This document shows positions 8,612 to 15,357 of a stretch of DNA of 25,771 nt, in pieces. Below the pieces are notes generated by a model. That model saw only the letters and a list, made by a program, of their open reading frames with translations, was not told where the DNA came from and did not search any database. Every line of letters starts with the position of its first letter. Within the stretch, counting starts at the first letter, position 1. Where the stretch lies: NCBI GenBank assembly GCA_011391285.1, contig JAABQU010000220.1:1-25771 (forward strand), in the 5' to 3' direction. The DNA is from Thiobacillus sp. GTDB taxonomy: Bacteria > Pseudomonadota > Gammaproteobacteria > Burkholderiales > Thiobacillaceae. Made by a program: the position numbers and the translations under genes.

Positions 8612-10054
8612 ATGTCTGAATATGCCCGCGCCCTGGTCTGGTTCCGCCGCGACCTGCGCGACTTCGACCATGCCGCCCTCTACCATGCGCTCAAGCAGGC
8701 CCGGCAGGTGGTCTGCGCATTTGTGTTCGACCGCGAAATCCTCGATGCCCTTCCCCATCCGGCCGACCGCCGGGTCGAATTCATCCACGCCAGCGTGACC
8801 GAACTGCAGCAGGCGCTGCAGGCCCAAGGCGGCGGCCTCATCGTTCGATACGGCGTCGCGCGTCACGAAATCGTCCAGTTGGCGGTCGAGCTCGAGGCCG
8901 ACGCCGTGTTCTTCAACCATGACGACGACCCGGCCGCCCTGGCGCGCGATGCCGCTGTCGAAGCCGCATTGCGTGCGCGCGACATGGCCGCCCACCACAG
9001 CAAGGATGGGGTGATTTTTGAACGTGAGGAAGTGCTCACGGCCGGCGGAACGCCCTATAGCGTCTTCACCCCCTACAAGAATGTCTGGCTGAAAAAGCTG
9101 ACGCCGTATTTCCTGCAGGCCTACCCGGTCGAGGCCTACGCTGACAGGCTGGAGGCGCGGTCGACGCCAATCCCGGGCTTGCGGGAGATGGGCTTTGCCC
9201 CCACCAACCTGCGCGACATGAAGCTGCGCACAGGCATGTCGGGCGGGGCACGATTGCTCGACGACTTTCTCGATCGCATCGAGCGCTATCAGGACACCCG
9301 GGATTTCCCCGCCGTGAAAGGGCCGTCCTATCTGTCGGTGCACCTGCGCTTCGGCACGGTGTCGATCCGCCAGCTCGCCGCCGCGGCCTGGCAGCAGGGC
9401 GGCCGTGGTGCGCAGAGCTGGCTGTCGGAACTGATCTGGCGCGATTTCTACCACCAGATCCTCTGGCATCGCCCCGACGTCGCCGCCGGCCATGCCTTCA
9501 AACGGCAGTACGACGCACTGCCATGGCCGAACCCGCCCGGCCACTTCGAGGCCTGGTGCGAAGCACGCACCGGCTATCCGCTGGTCGACGCCGCTATGCG
9601 CCAGTTGAACCAGACCGGCTACATGCACAACCGCCTGCGCATGGTCGCCGCCTCGTTCCTGACCAAGGACCTGCTGGTCGACTGGCGACTGGGTGAACGC
9701 TATTTCGCAGACAAGCTGATCGATTTCGACCTCGCCGCCAACAGCGGCGGCTGGCAGTGGGCCGCTTCGGTCGGCTGCGACGCCCAGCCCTGGTTCCGCA
9801 TCTTCAACCCGGTCACGCAGTCCGAGCGCTTCGACGCACAGGGAAAATTCATCCGCCGCTACCTGCCCGAACTGGCCCAGGTCCCAGATAAATACATCCA
9901 TGCGCCGTGGACGATGCCCGCCGCCGAACAGCAGCGGGCGGGTTGCGTCGTCGGCCGCGACACGCCAGCGCCCATCGTCGATCATGCTGTGCAAAGGGCG
10001 CTCGCGTTGGAACTCTTCAAGCAGGCTGCGCTGCCGGATCGGGGCATGCGCTAA
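8612..10054 (+). CDS. phrB: Deoxyribodipyrimidine photolyase (class I CPD photolyase)
   Basis: Repairs UV-induced cyclobutane pyrimidine dimers with blue light, using reduced FAD and an antenna pigment. The 480-residue product has an N-terminal alpha/beta antenna domain (LVWFRRDLRDFDHAAL at the start) and a C-terminal helical FAD domain. Conserved FAD-domain segments are VHLRFGTVSIRQL, LIWRDFYHQILW, TGYPLVDAAMRQLNQTGYMHNR, and a run from LLVDWRLGERYFADKLIDFD to NSGGWQW and WFRIFNP. These include the Trp residues of the electron-transfer chain and the substrate pocket. Motif order matches class I CPD photolyases rather than (6-4) or DASH cryptochromes. The ATG at 8612 directly precedes the conserved strand. 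The stop is 46 bases before the next gene. Confidence 0.95.
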   Translation: MSEYARALVWFRRDLRDFDHAALYHALKQARQVVCAFVFDREILDALPHPADRRVEFIHASVTELQQALQAQGGGLIVRYGVARHEIVQLAVELEADAVFFNHDDDPAALARDAAVEAALRARDMAAHHSKDGVIFEREEVLTAGGTPYSVFTPYKNVWLKKLTPYFLQAYPVEAYADRLEARSTPIPGLREMGFAPTNLRDMKLRTGMSGGARLLDDFLDRIERYQDTRDFPAVKGPSYLSVHLRFGTVSIRQLAAAAWQQGGRGAQSWLSELIWRDFYHQILWHRPDVAAGHAFKRQYDALPWPNPPGHFEAWCEARTGYPLVDAAMRQLNQTGYMHNRLRMVAASFLTKDLLVDWRLGERYFADKLIDFDLAANSGGWQWAASVGCDAQPWFRIFNPVTQSERFDAQGKFIRRYLPELAQVPDKYIHAPWTMPAAEQQRAGCVVGRDTPAPIVDHAVQRALALELFKQAALPDRGMR

Positions 10055-10100
10055 AGTGGCAGGACGCGGCGTGATCGCCGCATCCAGACAAGGAGGTTTC

Positions 10101-10445
10101 ATGGCGGCATGGCTGATTCCCGCGGTCAAGGCGATTCTGCCTTTTGTCACCCCCATCGTGACGTCGGCGCTGCCGGTGTTCACCACACGCAAAAGCGACG
10201 AGGCGGCCGCAGCGCAGACCGACGTCCTGCAGAAGCAGATTACCGAATTGCAGGCGGCGGCTTCGCAGAACGCGCTGCACGTCAAGGAACTGGCCGCGCA
10301 ATTGCAGAAAACGGTAAGCGCGCTCGAGCAGGCCGCGGCCGTTGCCGAGTCGCGCTTCAGGCGCACCGCCGTGCTGTGCGGGGTGGCCATCGCGCTGTCG
10401 CTGCTCGCCACGGGCGTTTCGCTGTTCGTCCTCTTTTCAGGCTAG
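10101..10445 (+). CDS. Small hypothetical membrane protein with central coiled coil
   Basis: I do not recognise the family. The 114-residue product has a hydrophobic N-terminal segment (about 4-27), a heptad-rich alanine/glutamine region (about 32-85) likely to form a coiled coil, two Arg residues, and a strong C-terminal transmembrane helix (about 89-112). The start is firm: an AAGGAGG ribosome site lies just ahead of the ATG at 10101. The reading frame is open further upstream into the photolyase gene, but that part is a shadow. It follows the photolyase by 46 bases and may share its transcript. Possible roles such as membrane scaffold or phasin-like coat are guesses. Confidence 0.75.
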   Translation: MAAWLIPAVKAILPFVTPIVTSALPVFTTRKSDEAAAAQTDVLQKQITELQAAASQNALHVKELAAQLQKTVSALEQAAAVAESRFRRTAVLCGVAIALSLLATGVSLFVLFSG

Positions 10446-10558
10446 CGTGAGCGGCAGTTTGCGTTTTGAGGAAGAGTGCCCAAACTACAAAAGGGTGTTG
10501 TGCGTAAATTGGATGCGCAGCAGCTTGGTTGTTCAATCACGTTCAAGGAGGCGATCGC

Positions 10559-10969
10559 ATGGCAAATTACAAAATTGAAGACGTCGAGGGAATCGGTCCC
10601 GTGCTGGGAGAGAAATTTCGTTCTGCCGGCGTGAAGGATACGGATGCGCTGCTAAAAAACACGCTCACTCCCGGGCAGCGCAAGGCGCTGGCGGAGAAAA
10701 CCGGTCTGTCCGAAGCGCGCGTGCTGAAGTTTGCGAACATGGTCGATCTCTATCGAATCAGCGGCGTGGGTTCCGAGTACGCCGAACTGCTCGAGGTCGC
10801 GGGGGTCGATACGGTGCCCGAACTGGCCAGGCGCAACGCGGCCAGCCTCACCGACGCGATGGCAGCCGTCAATCAGGAAAAGAAGCTGACGCGCCAGGTG
10901 CCTACGGAATCCGAAGTGACGAAATGGATCGAGCAGGCCAAGGGTCTGCCCCGGATGCTGGAATTCTGA
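10559..10969 (+). CDS. DUF4332 family helix-hairpin-helix protein
   Basis: A 136-residue soluble protein resembling DUF4332 proteins, which are built from tandem helix-hairpin-helix units like those of DNA-binding and repair proteins. Two Gly-x-Gly hairpins are visible: IEDVEGIGPVLGEKFRSAGV (6-25) and YRISGVGSEYAELLEVAGV (65-83), each followed by a helix and a VxDTxxLL- or VDTVPELA-type segment. The start ATG has an AAGGAGG site 7 bases upstream. The gene ends just ahead of an intrinsic terminator. Binding of DNA or a protein partner is plausible but not shown; no catalytic motif is visible. Its position after a photolyase hints at a nucleic-acid role, which is only an inference. Confidence 0.85.
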   Translation: MANYKIEDVEGIGPVLGEKFRSAGVKDTDALLKNTLTPGQRKALAEKTGLSEARVLKFANMVDLYRISGVGSEYAELLEVAGVDTVPELARRNAASLTDAMAAVNQEKKLTRQVPTESEVTKWIEQAKGLPRMLEF

Positions 10970-10984
10970 TCCGGATGTTGTATG

Positions 10985-11011
10985 AAAAGGCCGGGCAATG
11001 CCCGGCTTTTT
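10985..11011 (+). terminator. Intrinsic terminator after the DUF4332 gene
   Basis: Stem GCCGGGC / GCCCGGC with an AAT loop (10990-11006) is followed by TTTTT and preceded by AAAA. It lies 15 bases after the DUF4332 stop. The same 25-base string (stem, T run and CAT) recurs exactly at 13316-13340. Confidence 0.9.
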
Positions 11012-11043
11012 CATTTTGGATTCCGAATCACGCATGCCTGCGA

Positions 11044-11064
11044 CCGGTCATGTGCATAGACCGG
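11044..11064. promoter_or_regulatory. Near-perfect 21-bp palindrome, candidate operator upstream of the GGDEF-EAL gene
   Basis: Arms CCGGTC (11044-11049) and GACCGG (11059-11064) flank ATGTGCATA, whose ATG and CAT also pair with one base of offset. It lies 15 bases before a candidate -35 box. A second, smaller palindrome (GATTC-C-GAATC, 11019-11029) is just upstream. Either could bind a dimeric regulator. Confidence 0.4.
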
Positions 11065-11079
11065 ACCGTTTGAAAACCG

Positions 11080-11108
11080 TTGACCAAGTCAGGCAAACTG
11101 GAAATACT
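11080..11108 (+). promoter_or_regulatory. Candidate sigma-70 promoter for the GGDEF-EAL gene
   Basis: TTGACC at 11080-11085 and AATACT at 11103-11108 are separated by 17 bases. The -35 box matches 5 of 6 consensus positions and the -10 box 4 of 6. Transcription would begin about 60-65 bases before the ATG at 11180, giving a short AT-rich leader. Confidence 0.45.
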
Positions 11109-11179
11109 GATCAAATAATTACAAAGCGGGGAACATCCATCTTTTATCTTCCGAACCAGAGGGTGAGGCTTGTATATTG

Positions 11180-13291
11180 ATGCGATTCCCAGGTAAAGAC
11201 TCACACCGACTCGGGGGCATGCTGCTGCTGGCCGCAAGCGTCCCGCTGCTGCTTTGGCAGGCCACGCCGGCCAATCAGCTGCCGGTTCCGGCGCCGACTT
11301 TCCTTGCGGCACATTCGATGATGGAGGTTTTTGCCATCATTGTTGCGGCGCTGGTTTTCTTCACGGGGCAAGGCGCGCAGGAAACCGTTCGATCGATCCG
11401 CTCGATGGTGCTGGGCTGCGCGTTTCTGGCCGTGGCCATATTCGACATCCTGCATTTCTTGTCCTACCTGGGCATGCCGGATCTGCTCAGCCCCAATTCC
11501 CCCCACAAATCCATCCTGTTCTGGCTGTGTGGTCGCTATGCCGCCGGGTTTGGCCTGCTGGCCTATGTGATGCTTCCGGAAACCTCAACCGTGCGTTTTC
11601 CGTTGAGCCGCTACAGCTGGATCGGCGTGTTGCTTGTTGTGGGCGCACTGTCATACGGACTCCTGGTGTCACCCGACAGTCTGCCGGCGATGTATGTGAG
11701 CGGCCTTGGATTGACGCCGCTCAAGGTGGGGCTCGAGTGGGGGGTATTCGGCCTTTACCTCGCGGTCGCCGTCCTGCTCTATCTGCGCCGTTCCCAGATC
11801 ACCCATTGCGATATCCAGAGCCTGATGCTGACCCTGCTGCTGATGGCGGCGGGCGAACTGTTCTTCATCGTTTATGTGGAAGTGAACAGCACAGCGAACC
11901 TGATCGGCCATGCCTACAAGGTGTTTTCCTATTATTTTCTTTACCGCGCGATCTATGCCGAGGCGGTGAGCCGACCGTTCCGCCAGATGCAGCACATGCT
12001 CACCCATGACGATCTGACCAGCTTGCCCAACCGGACCGCATTCAACGACCAGCTCAATCTGGCGGTGGCGCGTGCCCGGCAGGATGCACCCTGCGCAGTC
12101 CTGCTGCTGGACCTGGATTATTTCCAGAACGTGAATGACACCCTGGGCCACGAGCACGGCGACCTGCTGCTGGTTTCGGTGGCCACACGCATTCGCACAA
12201 GCTTGCCGGAGGCCGCATTCGTGGCACGCTTCAGCGGCGACGAGTTTGTGATCCTGCTGGAAAACACGACGGCCGAACGAGCGAAACAGGTGGGGCAGGA
12301 TCTGCTGCAGGCCATGGAGCGCGAGTTCGATCTCGGCAATGACCGCCTGGGAATCGGCGCCAGTGTGGGAATCGTCACCTATCCGGCGTACGGCGAATCC
12401 GCCAGCGTCCTGATGCGTTATGCCGATCTGGCACTGCACCGCGCGAAAGCGGCCGGACGCAACTGTCTCGTCATGTTCAGCCACGAGATGTCCGATGAAA
12501 TTCAGCGTCGCGTGCTGCTGGAGTCGAGGCTGAAGCATGCCTTTGAGCGCAGTGAGCTTGCGCTGCACTATCAACCCAAAATCGAGATCCGGTCGGGACG
12601 CCTGATGGGCTGGGAGGCCTTGTTGCGCTGGCAATCGCCTGAACTGGGCGAGGTCAGGCCGGAGGAATTCATTCCGGTCGCCGAACAAAGCGGGCTAATC
12701 CTGCCCATCGGCGAGTGGGTCTTGCGAGAAGCCTGCCGCCAGACGCGCGCATGGCAGGATTTGGGCCTTGCGGCAGGCACCATGGCGGTCAACCTGTCGA
12801 TGCGGCAGTTCCGCCAGAAGGATCTGACCGAGCAAATCCGTGCCGTCCTGCGCGATACTGGCCTGGAGCCGGGGGGGCTCGAACTCGAGCTCACCGAATC
12901 GTCAATCATGGACAATCTGGGGTCCGCCGCCATCGTGCTGGCCGAACTCGAGGAACTGGGCATCCGCATCGCGGTGGACGACTTCGGTACCGGCCACTCC
13001 TCTTTGAGTTATCTGAAGACCTTTTCCATCCATTGCCTGAAAATCGACCGCTCGTTCATCCGCGACATCCCGGGTGACGAGAACGACACCGCCATTGTCC
13101 AAACCATTATTGCGCTGGCTGGCAGCCTCGGCCTGACCGTGATCGCCGAGGGGGTCGAGACCGATGCGCAACTGGATTACCTGCGCGACAAGCAGTGCGA
13201 TCAGGCCCAGGGTTACTTATTCAGCCGTCCGTTGCCGCCCGATGAATGCCTTGGATTGATGCGAGCCGGCTTGAGTCGGGCGGCAGCGTAG
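11180..13291 (+). CDS. Membrane GGDEF-EAL protein with an MASE3-like sensor (cyclic di-GMP turnover)
   Basis: A 703-residue bifunctional-type cyclic di-GMP protein. The first 250 residues are hydrophobic with about seven transmembrane helices and resemble MASE3 sensors. The GGDEF domain starts at DDLTSLPNRTAF (about 277) and its active loop is SGDEF (352-356), an accepted variant; no RxxD inhibitory site precedes it. The EAL domain starts near 450 with WEALLRW (EAL at 479-481) and keeps the metal and catalytic residues in NLSMRQF, ELTESSIMDN, VDDFGTGHSSL, LKIDRSFI, AEGVET and QGYLFSRP. The phosphodiesterase is therefore probably active, while the cyclase may be active or may serve as a GTP sensor. 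I chose the ATG at 11180, one codon after an in-frame TTG. The gene is monocistronic between two terminators. Confidence 0.92.
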   Translation: MRFPGKDSHRLGGMLLLAASVPLLLWQATPANQLPVPAPTFLAAHSMMEVFAIIVAALVFFTGQGAQETVRSIRSMVLGCAFLAVAIFDILHFLSYLGMPDLLSPNSPHKSILFWLCGRYAAGFGLLAYVMLPETSTVRFPLSRYSWIGVLLVVGALSYGLLVSPDSLPAMYVSGLGLTPLKVGLEWGVFGLYLAVAVLLYLRRSQITHCDIQSLMLTLLLMAAGELFFIVYVEVNSTANLIGHAYKVFSYYFLYRAIYAEAVSRPFRQMQHMLTHDDLTSLPNRTAFNDQLNLAVARARQDAPCAVLLLDLDYFQNVNDTLGHEHGDLLLVSVATRIRTSLPEAAFVARFSGDEFVILLENTTAERAKQVGQDLLQAMEREFDLGNDRLGIGASVGIVTYPAYGESASVLMRYADLALHRAKAAGRNCLVMFSHEMSDEIQRRVLLESRLKHAFERSELALHYQPKIEIRSGRLMGWEALLRWQSPELGEVRPEEFIPVAEQSGLILPIGEWVLREACRQTRAWQDLGLAAGTMAVNLSMRQFRQKDLTEQIRAVLRDTGLEPGGLELELTESSIMDNLGSAAIVLAELEELGIRIAVDDFGTGHSSLSYLKTFSIHCLKIDRSFIRDIPGDENDTAIVQTIIALAGSLGLTVIAEGVETDAQLDYLRDKQCDQAQGYLFSRPLPPDECLGLMRAGLSRAAA

Positions 13292-13310
13292 GTTCGGTCC
13301 GCCTGAAACG

Positions 13311-13337
13311 AAAAAGCCGGGCAATGCCCGGCTTTTT
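13311..13337. terminator. Bidirectional intrinsic terminator between the GGDEF-EAL gene and fbp
   Basis: AAAAA, then stem GCCGGGC / GCCCGGC with an AAT loop (13316-13332), then TTTTT. With A and T runs on both sides it can stop the rightward GGDEF-EAL transcript and the leftward fbp transcript. The core is identical to the terminator at 10990-11011. Confidence 0.9.
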
Positions 13338-13358
13338 CATGGCGAAAGCGGACAGCGC

Positions 13359-14372
13359 TCAGGCGGCCTTTTCGTGGTGGTAGCCGGTCACGGTGTCCAC
13401 TTCAGTCTTGGAGCCGAGGATCACCGGCACGCGCTGGTGCAAGCCTTCGGGAGCCAGGTCGAGGATGCGCTCGCGGCCGGTGGTGGCGGCACCGCCGGCC
13501 TGCTCGACGATGAAGGCCATCGGGTTGGCTTCGTACAGCAGGCGCAGCTTGCCGGCCTTGGCGGGATCCTTGGTGTCCTTGGGGTACATGAAGATGCCGC
13601 CGCGGGTGAGGATGCGATGCACTTCAGCCACCATCGAAGCGACCCAGCGCATGTTGAAGTCCTTGCCGCGCGGACCGGTCTTGCCGGCGAGGCATTCGTC
13701 GACGTAGCGCTGAACCGGCTTTTCCCAGAAGCGCATGTTGGACGCGTTGATTGCGAACTCGCGCGTTTCGGTGGGAATGGTCATGTTGGGGTGCGTCAGC
13801 ACGAATTCGCCGACGTCGCGGTCGAGCGTGAAGCCGTTGGTGCCGTGGCCGAAGGTCAGCACCAGCATGGTCGACGAGCCGTAGATCGCATAGCCGGCGC
13901 AGACCTGCTGGGCGCCGGGCTGCAGGAAGTCCTCGGTCTTGGCGGCGCGGCCGGCGACCGGGGCCTTCAGGATCGAGAAGATGGTGCCGACCGAGATGTT
14001 GACGTCGACGTTGCTCGAGCCGTCGAGCGGATCGAACACCAGCAGGTACTTGCCGAGCGGGTACTGGCCGGGAATGGGATAGAGCTCGTCCATTTCCTCG
14101 GACGCCATACCGGCCAGGTGGCCCGCCCACTCGTTGGAGCGGATCATGATGTCGTTGGTGATGACGTCGAGCTTCTTCTGCGTTTCGCCCTGCACGTTTT
14201 CGGAATCCAGCGAGCCCATTACGCCCAGCAGCGCGCCCTTGTTGACGACGTTGGAGATTGCCTTGCAGGCGATGACGACGTCGTTCAGGAGCGAAGTGAA
14301 GTCGCCGGTGGCGCCGGCGGTGCGGCGCTGTTCTTCAATGATGAACTGGGTAAGGGTGGTGCCGGTATGCAT
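13359..14372 (-). CDS. fbp: Fructose-1,6-bisphosphatase, class 1
   Basis: Hydrolyses fructose 1,6-bisphosphate to fructose 6-phosphate, for gluconeogenesis and, in autotrophs, regeneration of ribulose bisphosphate in the Calvin cycle. The 337-residue product is class 1: [18 protein letters not shown] with the preceding FDPL carries metal-binding acidic residues, [10 protein letters not shown] supplies the upstream Glu residues, and [33 protein letters not shown] and [12 protein letters not shown] form the sugar-phosphate site. The start ATG has CGGAG about 9 bases ahead. A TATAAT element lies 35 bases upstream, so it can be transcribed separately from the tonB-like gene on the same strand. 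No cbb genes are adjacent. Confidence 0.97.
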   Translation of the reverse strand: MHTGTTLTQFIIEEQRRTAGATGDFTSLLNDVVIACKAISNVVNKGALLGVMGSLDSENVQGETQKKLDVITNDIMIRSNEWAGHLAGMASEEMDELYPIPGQYPLGKYLLVFDPLDGSSNVDVNISVGTIFSILKAPVAGRAAKTEDFLQPGAQQVCAGYAIYGSSTMLVLTFGHGTNGFTLDRDVGEFVLTHPNMTIPTETREFAINASNMRFWEKPVQRYVDECLAGKTGPRGKDFNMRWVASMVAEVHRILTRGGIFMYPKDTKDPAKAGKLRLLYEANPMAFIVEQAGGAATTGRERILDLAPEGLHQRVPVILGSKTEVDTVTGYHHEKAA

Positions 14373-14406
14373 GGTCGGACTCCGAAATATATAAGTAAAT
14401 CAGAAT

Positions 14407-14412
14407 ATTATA
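14407..14412 (-). promoter_or_regulatory. Candidate -10 box for fbp
   Basis: A perfect TATAAT on the minus strand lies 35 bases before the fbp ATG, in the 62-bp AT-rich gap after the tonB-like gene. No good -35 hexamer is seen at 16-18 bases, so the promoter may need an activator. Confidence 0.5.
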
Positions 14413-14434
14413 CACGAGCACGCCTGGGCGCCGC

Positions 14435-15328
14435 TCAGTCCGTGCCCACCAGTTTGTCGGAGCGGGTAAAGGTCCAGGTACGCGTTATAGACAATATGTC
14501 GGCCTTTTTCCGCATGTCCTCGGGAAAAGGCGCATAGGGCGCGGCAAGTTCGACGATCCTGATTGCGGCGGCGTCGAGAATCTTGGACCCGGACGAGCGG
14601 TCGACCTCGACCGTCTCGAGGCGGCCATCCGCGTAGATCGAGACGGTGAGCCTGAGGCTGCCGTAGATGCCCTGGCGGCGCGCAGCTTCCGGATAGTTGA
14701 CGTTGCCGACGCGCTCGACCTTGGTGACCCAGTCCTCGACGTAGCGCGCAAAAGCATATTCGCGCACGTTGGCGCCAACAAAGGCACGCTTGGGGCGCTT
14801 CTGGTACTCGTCCCACTGTTGCGAGATGCTGGCCTGCAACTGCGCCATTTCACGCGCCTGCCGCTGCGCCATTTCGCGCGCCTGCTGGTTGAGTTGGCTG
14901 ACGTCGGTGACGGGTTCAGGTGGCCGCTCCTGCAACTGGGCGTCGGGTTGCACTTGGCTCAACAAGGCTTTGGCCCGCTGCTCCAGTTCGGCCACGCGCG
15001 TTTCCAGAACATCCTCCTCGCTACCGGTCTGGGTTTTCGGGCTGGCCGGCAACGGGCTTTTCAGCCGTCGATCCTCGTCGGTGTTGCCGCCGCCGGCCAG
15101 ATTCACCTGTGCCAGCGCATCGGGGTTGAGCGGCGAGTCCGCGCTCATGGCGTTGACCAGTACCACCTCCAGTGGCAGGTTGGGGTCCTCGAACAGGCGC
15201 GGGTTGATCTGTACGAACTGGCTCGACAGCACCATGCCGTGCACCGCGGCCGAAGCCAGCAGGGCCAGCGCCATGCGCGTGCCCTGCTTGGACGGTTCGG
15301 CAAGAGGAAGAGGCTGGGCGGACACCAT
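14435..15328 (-). CDS. TonB-like energy transducer (TonB C-terminal domain)
   Basis: A 297-residue inner-membrane-anchored protein. Residues 1-18 are cytoplasmic, about 19-38 form a transmembrane helix, 39-190 are a periplasmic linker, and about 198-290 form a TonB C-terminal domain (YPEAARRQGIYGSLRLTV, then the segment ending in a conserved aromatic strand, RTWTF). TonB proteins pass proton-motive-force energy from ExbB-ExbD to outer-membrane receptors. The linker is unusual: it is rich in Gln, Glu and Ala, includes a near-duplicated AREMAQRQ/AREMAQLQ heptad run (about 150-165), and lacks the long Pro-Lys/Pro-Glu tract of classical TonB. No exbB, exbD or receptor gene is nearby. The frame extends to a TTG at 15349; I chose the ATG at 15328. 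It follows the RNB gene by about 29 bases. Confidence 0.85.
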   Translation of the reverse strand: MVSAQPLPLAEPSKQGTRMALALLASAAVHGMVLSSQFVQINPRLFEDPNLPLEVVLVNAMSADSPLNPDALAQVNLAGGGNTDEDRRLKSPLPASPKTQTGSEEDVLETRVAELEQRAKALLSQVQPDAQLQERPPEPVTDVSQLNQQAREMAQRQAREMAQLQASISQQWDEYQKRPKRAFVGANVREYAFARYVEDWVTKVERVGNVNYPEAARRQGIYGSLRLTVSIYADGRLETVEVDRSSGSKILDAAAIRIVELAAPYAPFPEDMRKKADILSITRTWTFTRSDKLVGTD

Positions 15329-15357
15329 AGAGACCAGAAGTGGAGGCAAGCCTGATT

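Noticed and set aside
8591..10411. Open frame of 606 codons on the minus strand across the photolyase gene
   Set aside because: It is antisense to a complete photolyase with all motifs, shows no recognisable domain, and arises from the high GC content that removes stops in shadow frames.
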